Source: Acidaminococcus hominis (GTDB taxonomy: Bacteria > Bacillota > Negativicutes > Acidaminococcales > Acidaminococcaceae). From it: a DNA stretch of 64,000 bases. The DNA is taken from NCBI RefSeq assembly GCF_021044795.1, contig NZ_JAJNOP010000013.1. One strand, written 5' to 3'. Shown in pieces: positions 49,188 through 58,498 of the stretch. Position 1 is the first letter of the stretch; every line of letters begins with the position of its first letter. Made by a program: the position numbers and the translations under genes. The notes beneath the pieces are model-generated. The model did not search any database. It was not told the DNA's origin and saw nothing but the letters and a program-made list of their open reading frames with translations.

Positions 49188-50732
49188 ATGGAAGCAAAAC
49201 AAGCATCCAAGCAAAACTGGGTGGATCGGTTTCTGAATACCATTGAAACCGTGTGCAACAAATTGCCTCCGCCCGCAATTCTGTTCGTGGTCTTATTCTT
49301 AATCGCTGCTGTAATTGGTACCGTAATGACCGCAACCAATTTCAGCCTGGTGAACCCGGCAACTGGGAAAGCCGTGGTATCCCAAAACCTATTTTCTAAG
49401 GACGGGGTAACCTGGCTGCTGAACAACCTGGTCAAGAACTTCACCGGCTTTGCCCCCATGGGTCTGGTAATCACCATGACTCTGGCCATCGGGTTCTGTG
49501 AAGAATCCGGCCTGTTGGTGACCATGCTGAGACGGTCCCTGAAAAATGTGCCGCCCTCCATTGTTCCCTATTTGATTGCTTTCCTGGGTACGGTGGGCAA
49601 CATCGCTTCCGATACGGCCATGATCGTCATTCCGCCTTTGGCCGCCATTGTGTACATCGGCGTGAAAAAGCACCCGGTGGTAGGCATGATCGTTGGCTAC
49701 GCCGGTGCCCAGGCTGGTTTTACCGCCAACCTGATGGTGGCAGGCACTGACTCCCTGCTGCAAGGCTTGACCAACCAGGCCATTGATGCCTTTTTGGGTA
49801 CGCCCGGCGCCTTTGCCGTAGACGTAACCTGTAACTGGTATTTCATGTTCGTTTCCACCTTCCTGTGCTCTTTGGTGATTGGTGCAGTTTCTGTAAAAAT
49901 CATCGAACCGCGCTTTGGCAAGTACGAAGGGGCGGAAACGGAAGCAGAGGCTGTTGAAGTAACCCCCACGGAAGTCAAGGCCCTGCATCATTCTGCGCTG
50001 GCCGTTATTATCTACGTGGTTATTCTGGCTGTAGGCTTCTTTACGGGCATCTTGTCCAAGGACGGTCATACCCTGGTAGGTTCTCTGCTGCTGAAGGGCC
50101 TGATTCCTATTCTGTTCTTCCTGTTCAGCATTGCCGGCATTGTGTTTGGTATGAGCACCGGGAAATTCAATTCCATTAAAAGCATCAACGGTGCCATGGT
50201 AAAACAAATGAGCGGTATGGGCGCCTATGTGGTGTTCTGCTTCTTCTGCGGCCAGTTCCAAGGGCTGTTCAACTGGACCCAATTGGGTACCTTGATGGCC
50301 ATCAGCGGCGCTGACTTCCTGAAGGGCGTTGGTTTTACCGGTATCCCCATGTGCATTGCCTTTATCCTGATTACCGCCGGCGTAAACATTTTCGTTTCCT
50401 CCGGTTCTGCCAAGTGGGCTATTTTCGCCCCGATTTTCGTTCCCATGTTCATGCTGCTGGGCTACCATCCTGGTTTCGCCCAACTGCTGTACCGGCTGGG
50501 GGACTCCCCGGGCAACTGCTTCACGCCTATGAGCCCGTATATCTGGATGATCCTCAGCGTGGCCCAGGAAAAATACATGCCCAATCTTGCCATTGGTACC
50601 CTGATCTCCAACATGATCCCCATTGCGATTGTGCTGCAGATTGCCTGGATCCTTTTCCTGATTGGTTGGCTGGCGCTGGGCCTGCCCATTGGACCTGGTG
50701 TAGGAACTATGCTTCCTCCTGGAATCCTGTAA
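49188..50732 (+). CDS. AbgT-family transporter
   Basis: A 514-residue membrane protein with about 11 hydrophobic helices. NKLPPPAILFVVLFLI near the N terminus, GNIASDTAMIVIPPLAA, and the re-entrant GVNIFVSSGSAKWAIFAPI hairpin match AbgT. Members import p-aminobenzoyl-glutamate or export sulfonamides, with a cation gradient as driver. ATG 49188 follows AAAGGAGGG by nine bases; a GTG at 49179 adjoins the site. A peptidase of the family that cleaves such conjugates is divergent nearby. Confidence 0.85.
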   Translation: MEAKQASKQNWVDRFLNTIETVCNKLPPPAILFVVLFLIAAVIGTVMTATNFSLVNPATGKAVVSQNLFSKDGVTWLLNNLVKNFTGFAPMGLVITMTLAIGFCEESGLLVTMLRRSLKNVPPSIVPYLIAFLGTVGNIASDTAMIVIPPLAAIVYIGVKKHPVVGMIVGYAGAQAGFTANLMVAGTDSLLQGLTNQAIDAFLGTPGAFAVDVTCNWYFMFVSTFLCSLVIGAVSVKIIEPRFGKYEGAETEAEAVEVTPTEVKALHHSALAVIIYVVILAVGFFTGILSKDGHTLVGSLLLKGLIPILFFLFSIAGIVFGMSTGKFNSIKSINGAMVKQMSGMGAYVVFCFFCGQFQGLFNWTQLGTLMAISGADFLKGVGFTGIPMCIAFILITAGVNIFVSSGSAKWAIFAPIFVPMFMLLGYHPGFAQLLYRLGDSPGNCFTPMSPYIWMILSVAQEKYMPNLAIGTLISNMIPIAIVLQIAWILFLIGWLALGLPIGPGVGTMLPPGIL

Positions 50733-50739
50733 GAACCTG

Positions 50740-50772
50740 AAGTGGTGTGCGAATCTGCACACCACTTTTTTT
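50740..50772 (+). terminator. Intrinsic terminator
   Basis: AAGTGGTGTGC (50740-50750) and GCACACCACTT (50757-50767) followed by T. Confidence 0.9.
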
Positions 50773-50778
50773 GTGTCA

Positions 50779-50808
50779 TTGACGGGGTGCGGTCAACAAA
50801 GTTATAAT
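50779..50808 (+). promoter_or_regulatory. Promoter of the ecf-truA group
   Basis: TTGACG (50779-50784), 18 bases, TATAAT (50803-50808). The start would be near 50815, giving a very short leader and ruling out ATG 50817. Confidence 0.75.
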
Positions 50809-50828
50809 CTTAATTTATGGAGGATTTT

Positions 50829-51665
50829 ATGGAACCGATACTTGAAACGAGAAATTTGACCCATACCTATATCGATGGCCAAAACCAGGAAATGACGGCT
50901 CTAAAGGGCATCAACCTGTCCATTGCCCCCGGTGAATTTGTGGCCATTATTGGCACCAACGGCAGCGGCAAGTCCACCCTGGCCCGGCATTTCAACGGCC
51001 TTTTGCTGCCCACGGAAGGCCAGTGCCTGGTAGCGGGAATGGATACGTCCCTGGAAGAGAACCTGTGGCCGGTGCGCCAGCAGGTGGGCATGGTCCTCCA
51101 AAACCCGGACAACCAGATTGTGGCTGCCATCGTGGAAGAAGATGTGGCCTTTGGCCTGGAAAACATCGGGGTGCCCGGACCGGAAATCCGGCCTCGGGTC
51201 CAGCAGGCCCTGGAAGTGGTGGGCATGACTGAGTATGCCAAGCATGCACCTCACCGGCTGTCCGGCGGCCAGAAACAGCGGGTGGCCATTGCCGGGGTGC
51301 TGGCCCTGGAGCCCCGCTGCATTGTTTTTGACGAACCCACCGCCATGCTGGACCCCAAAGGCCGGCAGGAGATTGTCAGCACGGTGCTGCGGCTGAACAA
51401 GGAAAAACACATTACCATTGTGTACATTACCCACAAAATGGAGGAAGCCATCCTGGCGGACCGGATCATCGCCATGGACCAGGGAACAATCGCCCTGGAA
51501 GGCACCCCCAAAGAGGTATTCACCCAGGTGGACCGGATTCGTGCCCTGGGCCTGGAATGCCCTCTGGCCGCTGAGGTGGCCAATGTCCTGAACAAACAGG
51601 GGCACAAATTGCCTCCCATTCTGACCCATAAGGAGTTGTGTGAAGCATTATGTCCATCCAAGTAG
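50829..51665 (+). CDS. ecfA1: Energy-coupling factor ATPase A1
   Basis: A 278-residue ABC ATPase of ECF transporters. Walker A is GTNGSGKST, signature LSGGQKQRVAIAG, Walker B CIVFDEPTAMLD. With EcfA2 and EcfT it powers uptake of vitamins or metals through interchangeable S components, none of which are in this window. ATG 50829 follows TGGAGGAT. It overlaps ecfA2 by 16 bases. Confidence 0.92.
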   Translation: MEPILETRNLTHTYIDGQNQEMTALKGINLSIAPGEFVAIIGTNGSGKSTLARHFNGLLLPTEGQCLVAGMDTSLEENLWPVRQQVGMVLQNPDNQIVAAIVEEDVAFGLENIGVPGPEIRPRVQQALEVVGMTEYAKHAPHRLSGGQKQRVAIAGVLALEPRCIVFDEPTAMLDPKGRQEIVSTVLRLNKEKHITIVYITHKMEEAILADRIIAMDQGTIALEGTPKEVFTQVDRIRALGLECPLAAEVANVLNKQGHKLPPILTHKELCEALCPSK

Positions 51666-52516
51666 ATCATATCTCCTATACCTATATGGCCCACACCAGT
51701 CTGGAGCAGAAAGCCCTGGATGATGTGAGCTTTACCCTGGAAAAAGGGGAATTTGTAGCGCTTATCGGCCACACGGGCAGCGGCAAGTCCACCCTGGCTG
51801 AGCATCTGAATGGGCTGCTCCATCCTTCTTCCGGCCGGGTGCTGGTAGATGGGGTGGACCTGGCCGGCAAAGGTGCCCAGGTAAAAACCGCCAGGGGCAA
51901 GGTGGGTATGGTATTCCAATATCCGGAACACCAGCTCTTTGCGGAAACTATTTATGAAGACGTGGCTTTTGGGCCTCGGAATCAGGGAAAGACCCCGGAA
52001 GAAGTGGAAGAAGCTGTCCGAAGCGCCCTGGAATTTGTGGATTTGGACTACGATACCTTTGCCCAACGGTCTCCTTTCCAATTGTCCGGCGGACAGATGC
52101 GCCGGGTGGCCATTGCCGGGGTAGTGGCCATGGAACCGGATTACCTGATTATGGACGAGCCCAGTGCGGGTTTGGACCCGGTCAGCCGGGACAATGTGTT
52201 CCACCAGCTGCTGCAAATTTTCCATAAGCGGAAAATGGGGGTGCTGCTCATTACCCATAGTATGGAAGAAGCGGCCCAGTATGCGGACCGGCTTCTGGTA
52301 ATGCAGGGCGGGAAGGTCCATTTGGACGGCCCGGCCCGGGAATTGTTTGCCAAGGAGCGCCAAAAGCTCCAGGAGCTGTCCGTGGATATTCCGGAGAGCC
52401 TGAAACTGGCTGATGAGCTGGCACAGGCTGGGCTGCCCCTGCACGGTACGCCTCTTACCCAGGACGAACTGGTGGCAGCTATTATGCGGGCAAAGGGGTG
52501 GAAACATGCTGACTGA
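51650..52516 (+). CDS. ecfA2: Energy-coupling factor ATPase A2
   Basis: A 288-residue second ECF ATPase. Walker A GHTGSGKST, signature LSGGQMRRVAIAG, Walker B LIMDEPSAGLD. It pairs with EcfA1 as a heterodimer. It overlaps ecfA1 by 16 bases and ecfT by 11, indicating translational coupling and fixed subunit ratios. Confidence 0.92.
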   Translation: MSIQVDHISYTYMAHTSLEQKALDDVSFTLEKGEFVALIGHTGSGKSTLAEHLNGLLHPSSGRVLVDGVDLAGKGAQVKTARGKVGMVFQYPEHQLFAETIYEDVAFGPRNQGKTPEEVEEAVRSALEFVDLDYDTFAQRSPFQLSGGQMRRVAIAGVVAMEPDYLIMDEPSAGLDPVSRDNVFHQLLQIFHKRKMGVLLITHSMEEAAQYADRLLVMQGGKVHLDGPARELFAKERQKLQELSVDIPESLKLADELAQAGLPLHGTPLTQDELVAAIMRAKGWKHAD

Positions 52517-53315
52517 TATTACGCTGGGCCAATACTATCCCGGCAATTCCTGCATTCATCGTTTGGACCCCAGGACCAAAATCCTGTCCGTCCTGTTTTA
52601 TATGGTCATGGTGTTTATGGCCGATTCGCCGTTGTCCTACGGACTGCTGATTGCCCTGATTTTTTTGGGCACCCTGCTGGCCAAGCTGCCGGCAGGTCTG
52701 CTGCTGCGGTCGCTGAAACCCCTGTGGGTCATTATTTTGCTGACCATGGGCATTCATTTTGTTACGGATCCCGGGAAGGTGCTGTGGAGCTGGAAATTCA
52801 TTACCCTGACAGAAGAAGGCATCATTCTGGGAATCAAGATGTCCCTGAGACTGGTGCTGCTGCTTTTGATTTCTTCCTTGATGACCTTTACTACGTCACC
52901 CATTGTACTGACGGATGGAATAGAATCCCTGCTGCGGCCCTTTAAGAAAATCGGGGTGCCGGCCCACGAGCTGGCCATGATGATGACCATTGCCCTGCGC
53001 TTTATTCCTACCCTGCTGGAGGAAACGGACCGGATCATGAAGGCCCAGATGTCCCGGGGTGCGGACTTTTCTTCGGGGAATATCATGAAACGGGCCCGGA
53101 ATATGCTGCCCATTTTGATTCCCCTGTTTATTTCTGCCTTCCGCCGGGCCGATGAACTGGCCCTGGCCATGGAAGCCCGGTGCTACCGGGGCGGGGAAGG
53201 TCGGACCCGGATGAATGAACTGGTTTATAAAAAAGGTGATGGCGCTGCGGCCCTGGTGATGCTGGGCCTATTTGCCCTGCTGGCCTTTTTGAAATGGGGG
53301 CCGCTTGCTGCATGA
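52506..53315 (+). CDS. ecfT: Energy-coupling factor transmembrane protein T
   Basis: A 269-residue membrane scaffold with five or six helices. It begins LTDITLGQYYPGNSCIHRLDPRTKI, an EcfT hallmark, and the AMEARCY-type coupling-helix motif near residue 220 docks the ATPases. ATG 52506 has GGGGTGG upstream. It overlaps truA by four bases (ATGA). Confidence 0.92.
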   Translation: MLTDITLGQYYPGNSCIHRLDPRTKILSVLFYMVMVFMADSPLSYGLLIALIFLGTLLAKLPAGLLLRSLKPLWVIILLTMGIHFVTDPGKVLWSWKFITLTEEGIILGIKMSLRLVLLLLISSLMTFTTSPIVLTDGIESLLRPFKKIGVPAHELAMMMTIALRFIPTLLEETDRIMKAQMSRGADFSSGNIMKRARNMLPILIPLFISAFRRADELALAMEARCYRGGEGRTRMNELVYKKGDGAAALVMLGLFALLAFLKWGPLAA

Positions 53316-54049
53316 GAAGAACCATTAAGGCCCTGGTGGCCTACGACGGAACCAGTTACCAAGGGTTCCAGCGCCAGAAAAACGGGGTAGGTGTCCAGCA
53401 GGTGCTGGAACGGGCCCTGACCCGGGTACTGGGCGAACCGATTTTGATCAAGGCGGCAGGCCGGACCGATGCCGGAGTCCACGGGCTGGGACAGGTGATT
53501 TCCTTTTCTACGGAAAGTCCCATTCCCCCGGAAAACTACCGGCGGGCTTTGGAGCCAGTCCTGCCCCCGGATATTGTCATCCGCACCGCGGAAGTGGCAC
53601 CGGAGAATTTTCATGCCCGCTACGATGCTATTGAAAAAACGTACCAATACAAGGTACTTTATGCGCCTCTGCCGGATCCCTGTCAGCGGAACTATACCTG
53701 GGAAATCCGGGAGCCCCTGGAGGTAGAAGCCATGAACCAGGCAGCCCAGCTGCTTTTGGGCACCCACGACTTTTCTTCCTTCAAAAACCAAGGGAGCCAG
53801 GATCGGTCCCCGGTTCGGACCCTGAAGGAAGCTCATTGGGTGCAGGACGGGGACCTGTATGTGTTTACCATTACCGGGGACGGTTTCCTGTACCGGATGG
53901 TGCGCAATATTGTGGGCTGTCTGGTGCGGGTGGGCACCGGCAAATGGACGGTAGAAGATTTTGCGGCGGTACTGGCCGCTAAGGACCGGAAGCAAGCGGG
54001 GATGGCTGCTCCGGCCCAAGGACTTTATTTAATGCATGTGAAATATTAA
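53312..54049 (+). CDS. truA: tRNA pseudouridine synthase A (positions 38-40)
   Basis: A 245-residue synthase that isomerises uridines 38-40 in tRNA anticodon arms. AGRTDAGVHGLGQV near residue 51 contains the catalytic Asp, and YQYKVLYAP and FLYRMVRNIVG are conserved. It overlaps ecfT by ATGA, the common Firmicute order ecfA1-ecfA2-ecfT-truA. The TonB receptor gene follows after 27 bases without a visible terminator. Confidence 0.93.
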   Translation: MRRTIKALVAYDGTSYQGFQRQKNGVGVQQVLERALTRVLGEPILIKAAGRTDAGVHGLGQVISFSTESPIPPENYRRALEPVLPPDIVIRTAEVAPENFHARYDAIEKTYQYKVLYAPLPDPCQRNYTWEIREPLEVEAMNQAAQLLLGTHDFSSFKNQGSQDRSPVRTLKEAHWVQDGDLYVFTITGDGFLYRMVRNIVGCLVRVGTGKWTVEDFAAVLAAKDRKQAGMAAPAQGLYLMHVKY

Positions 54050-54076
54050 AACGAAAAATTGGAAGGGGCTTTTGCA

Positions 54077-55987
54077 ATGAAAAAAATGATGGGGAAAACC
54101 CTTAGCGTAACGGTACCACTGACCCTTTTGACTCTGGGCAGTGGACTGGCCCTGGCGGCCGATGCGGCCCAGGAACCGGTACAGGAGATTGTCATTACTG
54201 CCAACCGGCTGAAAAATACCAAGGCGGATACCCCTGCCAATGTAACGGTGATTACGGCCCAGCAGATCAAGGAGCGGGGCTACGAAAATGTGGCGGAAGC
54301 CCTGGAGGATGTATCCGGTGCCCGGGTCATGCAGGGTGGTATTGGCGCCGGTGAGCGCCACGTGATGCTCAACGGAGATGAGCGGGTGCTGGTGCTGGTG
54401 GATGGCCGCCGGGTAAATAATAGTATGGGGTCTATGGTGAAGGCTACGCTTGACCTGAATACCCTGCCGCCCATGGGCGCCATTGAGAAGATTGAAGTGG
54501 TGAAAGGCGGCGCCTCCACCCTGTACGGGGCGGACGCCGTAGGCGGCGTAATCAATATTATCACGAAAAATACGGAAGAAACTACGGGAACCCTGCGGGC
54601 AGGCTATGGCTCCTGGGGCAATCAGGACCTGGGGGTAACCGTCAGCGGCCGGCAGGACAAAACCGGAATTCTGGTCAGTGCCCAGCTGGAAAAGGCTTCC
54701 TACACAAAGTATAAGGATCATAATGGGGACACCAAGCGGTGGCCCGGCAGAAGTGACTATACCCAGGACGCCCTGTCCCTGAAGGTGACCCAGGATTTTG
54801 ATGCCAACAGCGGCCTGACCCTGAACTATGACTATTCCAATCTGGAGGGCAATAACCCCTACCAGGTGAACTATTACAGCCCTTCCCAGATTGACAAGAA
54901 AACCAACAATGTGGGCCTGCGCTACGACTGGAACCGGAACCTGGACAACAAAGGCTATGTGCAGCTGTACCGGAACTATTATTCCTACTACAACCTGGGG
55001 GGCATGGACGAAACCGATTGGGCGGTGGAGGCCCAGCAGAACCTGAAACTGGCGGAGAACAATACGCTGATTGCGGGTCTGGAATACCGGCATGCCCAAG
55101 CTGAAAATATAGCCAGCTATACGGGAACCCAGGGGTATAACAACAAGGCTCTCTTTGTCCAGGACCAGTGGCAGTTCCTGCCTTCCTGGCAGTTAAACGC
55201 CGGGGTCCGCTATGATGACCATAGCCACAGCGGGAACCGGACCACGGGCAGTGTTTCCGTGAACAAGAAATTCTCCCAGGACAGCAATCTGTACGTATCC
55301 TGGAACCAGGTATTTCGGACGCCCACCATCGATGACCTGTATTATTATTCTGACCTGTCCCTGTGGGGGTGGGGCAAATATGTAGGCAAGGACAACCTGA
55401 AGGCGGAAACCGGCAATGTGTGGAATATTGGCTACAACTTTAAGGCCACGCCCAAAACTGATGTGAGCATTAATGCTTTCTATAGCCTGCTAAACAATGC
55501 TATTGAGTGGCGCGAAGTGAAGGTTAATGAGTACCGCACGGATTCCTACGCGGAGAATATCCAAAAAGAAAAGAAACGCGGCCTGGAACTGTCCGCTGTG
55601 CACCATTTGAATAAGCATTGGGATTTGGAAGGGTCTTATACTTATGTAAAAGTGGAAGATAATCGTGCTGATGCAGGCTACACCCGGGACAACAACTATG
55701 CCCCCAACTACTACCAGTTTGGGGTCCGGTTCCATGACCTGCGGTGGAACCTGTCCCTTAGGGGCCGGGCAGCCACCGGTCTCAGCCGGAAAAACTACGG
55801 GGAAGACCGGTACCTGACCATGGATTTCAATGCCCGGTACAAGTTTAACCAAAACTGGACCGGCTACGCCACAGTTTACAATTTGACCAACGCAGCCTAT
55901 GCTGAGCAGGGCGGCGTAGTCGGAGGGCAGGATAGCTATCCCATGCCCGGACGCCGGATTATGGTTGGCGCGGAATATTCGTTCTAA
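54077..55987 (+). CDS. TonB-dependent outer-membrane receptor (BtuB/heme-type)
   Basis: A 636-residue outer-membrane barrel. Signal peptide 1-27 (cleavage near ALA-A), TonB box EIVITANR near residues 38-45, plug domain about 50-160 (VTVITAQQIKERGYENVAEAL, then VVKGGASTLYGADAVGGVINI), then a 22-strand barrel ending in the terminal Phe of GAEYSF. It takes up a metal complex such as heme, siderophore or cobalamin; the ligand is not determined. ATG 54077 follows GGAAGGGG. An intrinsic terminator and ABC/ExbBD/TonB genes follow, giving a nearly complete import route. Confidence 0.9.
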   Translation: MKKMMGKTLSVTVPLTLLTLGSGLALAADAAQEPVQEIVITANRLKNTKADTPANVTVITAQQIKERGYENVAEALEDVSGARVMQGGIGAGERHVMLNGDERVLVLVDGRRVNNSMGSMVKATLDLNTLPPMGAIEKIEVVKGGASTLYGADAVGGVINIITKNTEETTGTLRAGYGSWGNQDLGVTVSGRQDKTGILVSAQLEKASYTKYKDHNGDTKRWPGRSDYTQDALSLKVTQDFDANSGLTLNYDYSNLEGNNPYQVNYYSPSQIDKKTNNVGLRYDWNRNLDNKGYVQLYRNYYSYYNLGGMDETDWAVEAQQNLKLAENNTLIAGLEYRHAQAENIASYTGTQGYNNKALFVQDQWQFLPSWQLNAGVRYDDHSHSGNRTTGSVSVNKKFSQDSNLYVSWNQVFRTPTIDDLYYYSDLSLWGWGKYVGKDNLKAETGNVWNIGYNFKATPKTDVSINAFYSLLNNAIEWREVKVNEYRTDSYAENIQKEKKRGLELSAVHHLNKHWDLEGSYTYVKVEDNRADAGYTRDNNYAPNYYQFGVRFHDLRWNLSLRGRAATGLSRKNYGEDRYLTMDFNARYKFNQNWTGYATVYNLTNAAYAEQGGVVGGQDSYPMPGRRIMVGAEYSF

Positions 55988-55997
55988 AGAGGAAGGG

Positions 55998-56025
55998 GAG
56001 GCTGAGCGCTGCACAGCCTCTTTTT
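55998..56025 (+). terminator. Intrinsic terminator after the receptor gene
   Basis: GAGGCTG (55998-56004) and CAGCCTC (56014-56020), followed by five T. It may set receptor levels above those of the ABC genes. Confidence 0.8.
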
Positions 56026-56056
56026 CTGTATCTGAAGCCTAAGAAGGAGGAACCCC

Positions 56057-57022
56057 ATGAAAAGCCTGCGCTTTCTATTGCTGCTGGGTGTGCTGCTGGT
56101 GCTTTTTGGCTGTGGCCCAACGGCAAAACCCCAGCTAAAAAGCGGCTATACGGTAGTAGATGTCCGGGGAAAAACTGTCACTTTGCCCCAGGAGCCTCGG
56201 CGGATTGTGACCGATTCCCTCCATTTGGATGAAACCCTGCTGACCCTGGTGCCGGCAGAGCGTTTGGCGGCTGCCTATTATCTGGACGGGGAACCGGGGG
56301 TCTCCTTTATCAGTGAAGAAACCAAAGGCGTCACCCCCCGGCTGCGGGATTATACCCCGGAAGCTGTGGCTGGCGTCCAGCCGGATTTGTTTTTGGCTTC
56401 CACCTGGTCCGATCCGGGGCTGATTGCCAAGGTGGAGGAACTGGGGATTCCTGTGGTGGTGTGCTATGGCCCGTCTACGCTTGGACAAGTGGAAGACAAT
56501 GTACGGCTGATGGCCAAAGCCCTCCGGCAGGAAGAGACCGGAGAAAAGGTGGTCCGGCAGCTGGAAGCGCAGCTGACAGAAATCGACCGGGTGGTGGCCC
56601 AGGAGCCCCAGCCCCGGCCGGTGGGGTTTCTGGTTTCGCTGATGAGCCGTTACGGCGGCACCGGGTCCCTTTACGACCAATTGACCAAGCGGGCGGGCTT
56701 TCGCAATGGCTTGGCTGAAGCCGGCCTGAAAAACGGAGATACCCTGACGCCTGAAGCAGTGCTCCGGGCGGACCCGGACTTTTTCCTGGTGGCCCAGCCC
56801 TATCCGGAGGAACAGCAGGATTATGCGGCTATCCGGCAGCAGTTTTTTGCCAATCCGGCCTACCAGGAGCTGCGGGGCCTGAAGCATCTGGTGGCGCTGC
56901 CGGACCGGTACGTCTATGACGCTTCTCCCCAGCTGGTGTATGGCATCAAGGCCATGGCCAACGCAGCTTTTGGCCGGAAATTGTTTGTTTGGGACAAAGA
57001 GCCGCTGCTCAAGGGGTACTGA
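56057..57022 (+). CDS. ABC substrate-binding lipoprotein (BtuF/FepB class)
   Basis: A 321-residue binding protein with a lipoprotein signal (lipobox LFGC) and the two-lobed class III periplasmic binding fold: PRRIVTDSLHLDETLL in the first lobe, a long linking helix near 150-170, and GFRNGLAE plus PDFFLVAQP in the second. Class members bind siderophores, heme or cobalamin. GGAGGAA precedes the ATG. The ATPase follows one base after the stop, but no permease gene is present. Confidence 0.82.
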   Translation: MKSLRFLLLLGVLLVLFGCGPTAKPQLKSGYTVVDVRGKTVTLPQEPRRIVTDSLHLDETLLTLVPAERLAAAYYLDGEPGVSFISEETKGVTPRLRDYTPEAVAGVQPDLFLASTWSDPGLIAKVEELGIPVVVCYGPSTLGQVEDNVRLMAKALRQEETGEKVVRQLEAQLTEIDRVVAQEPQPRPVGFLVSLMSRYGGTGSLYDQLTKRAGFRNGLAEAGLKNGDTLTPEAVLRADPDFFLVAQPYPEEQQDYAAIRQQFFANPAYQELRGLKHLVALPDRYVYDASPQLVYGIKAMANAAFGRKLFVWDKEPLLKGY

Positions 57023-57023
57023 T

Positions 57024-57860
57024 ATGACACTGGAATTAATTGGGGCCCGATTGGGCTATAGAGAAAAAGAGGTTTTGGACCAGGTGGACTTTTCCCTGGC
57101 CCAAGGAGAGTGTGTAGGGCTCATTGGCCCTAACGGTGCCGGGAAAAGCACCTTGCTGAAAAGCCTGGCGGGAATCCTGCCCCTTGGGCGGGGAACGGCT
57201 CAGGTGGACGGAAGGGAACTTAGGCAGCTCAGCCGGCAGCAGCTTGCCCGGAAAATTGCCTACCTGCCCCAGGACGGGCAGCTTGCTTTTGGGTATACGG
57301 CGGAGGACGTGGTGCTGACTGGCTGCTATCCCTATCTTTCCTGGCTGGCCCAGGAAGGGGAAGCGGAGCGGCAGCAGGCCCGGCGCTGTCTGGCCCTTAT
57401 GGGAGCGGAAGAACTGACGGCGCAGCCGGTGGACCAATTGTCCGGAGGCCAACGCCAGCGGGTGCTATTGGCCCGGACCCTGCTCCAGCAGGCGCCCTAT
57501 TGGGTGCTGGATGAGCCCCTGGGGGAACTGGACCTGGCGGCGGGGGAACAGCTGCTGCAGCTTTGCCGCCAGCTGGTGGAAAAAGGCCTGGGAATTCTGC
57601 TTTCCCTGCACGACCTGACCCTGGCTGCGGCTTATTGTGATCGGCTGGTGCTGGTGGGGCGGGGAAAAATTCTGGCCCAGGGCACTCCGGAACAGGTGCT
57701 GACAGAAACGCTGCTGAGTGAGGCTTATGGCCTTTCCTGCCAGGTGGTGCGGGGCCCTGGAGGGCTGCGGATTCAGCCCCGGCCCAATCCCCAACAGGAA
57801 AAACGGCAGCAGGAGTTATTGCAGGACATTTTGAAAAATCGATTTACGGAGGCAGATTAG
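57024..57860 (+). CDS. ABC transporter ATPase (FecE/BtuD class)
   Basis: A 278-residue ATPase. Walker A GPNGAGKST, Q-loop YLPQDG, signature LSGGQRQRVLLAR, Walker B WVLDEPLGELD. The open frame from 56916 overlaps the binding-protein gene in another phase and is not used. ATG 57024 is one base after the preceding stop. It should couple to a FecCD permease missing here; the orphan at 10065 is a candidate. Confidence 0.85.
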   Translation: MTLELIGARLGYREKEVLDQVDFSLAQGECVGLIGPNGAGKSTLLKSLAGILPLGRGTAQVDGRELRQLSRQQLARKIAYLPQDGQLAFGYTAEDVVLTGCYPYLSWLAQEGEAERQQARRCLALMGAEELTAQPVDQLSGGQRQRVLLARTLLQQAPYWVLDEPLGELDLAAGEQLLQLCRQLVEKGLGILLSLHDLTLAAAYCDRLVLVGRGKILAQGTPEQVLTETLLSEAYGLSCQVVRGPGGLRIQPRPNPQQEKRQQELLQDILKNRFTEAD

Positions 57861-57862
57861 TG

Positions 57863-58498
57863 ATGGAATGGCTGAAAACAGGTTGGAGTTATTTTTTGCG
57901 GGGAGGTTTGGTAATGTGGCCCCTGCTGCTTTGTTCTGTGATTTCCCTGGCCCTTACCCTGGAACGGTGGAAGTATTTTCATAAGGAGGATTCAGGCCGG
58001 GTTTTTCCCCAGCAATTCTGCGCTCTGCTGCGGGAAAGCCGCTGGCAGGAGGCTTGGCAGCTGACAGAGAATACTCCGGGAGAAATGGCGGCTTTGGGAC
58101 GGAAACTTCTTTCCGCTCCTCCCCAGGTCCGGACCAAGGAGAGCTATATTGTAGGGGAAAGCCGGCAGCTGCTGCAGCATTTTGAAAAAGGCCTGACCTA
58201 TCTCCAGGTGATTGTGACCCTGGCGCCTATTTTGGGCCTTTTGGGAACCATCACCGGGATGATGGCTTCTTTTGATGCCCTGGGTACCCGCTGGGAAAAT
58301 CCTTTGGCGGTTACCGCCGGGGTGGGGGAAGCCCTGATTACCACCATCTTTGGCCTGCTGATTGCCATTGTGACCATTTGCTGTCATACGTATTTTGCCC
58401 AGCGGGTAAAAACCCTGGCAGGGGAGCTGGAACAGGTGGATAATACCTTTATGGAAAATGCGGACAGCCTGCCGCAGCAAGGGGGCTGGCACCAATGA
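57863..58498 (+). CDS. exbB: ExbB-like proton channel subunit
   Basis: A 211-residue MotA/TolQ/ExbB protein with three membrane helices (about 15-35, 110-135 and 160-182). LAPILGLLGTITGMMASF is the family signature. With ExbD it uses the proton gradient to energise TonB. ATG 57863 is chosen over the overlapping GTG 57860; GGAGG lies at about 57848-57852. Its stop overlaps the exbD ATG. Confidence 0.88.
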   Translation: MEWLKTGWSYFLRGGLVMWPLLLCSVISLALTLERWKYFHKEDSGRVFPQQFCALLRESRWQEAWQLTENTPGEMAALGRKLLSAPPQVRTKESYIVGESRQLLQHFEKGLTYLQVIVTLAPILGLLGTITGMMASFDALGTRWENPLAVTAGVGEALITTIFGLLIAIVTICCHTYFAQRVKTLAGELEQVDNTFMENADSLPQQGGWHQ

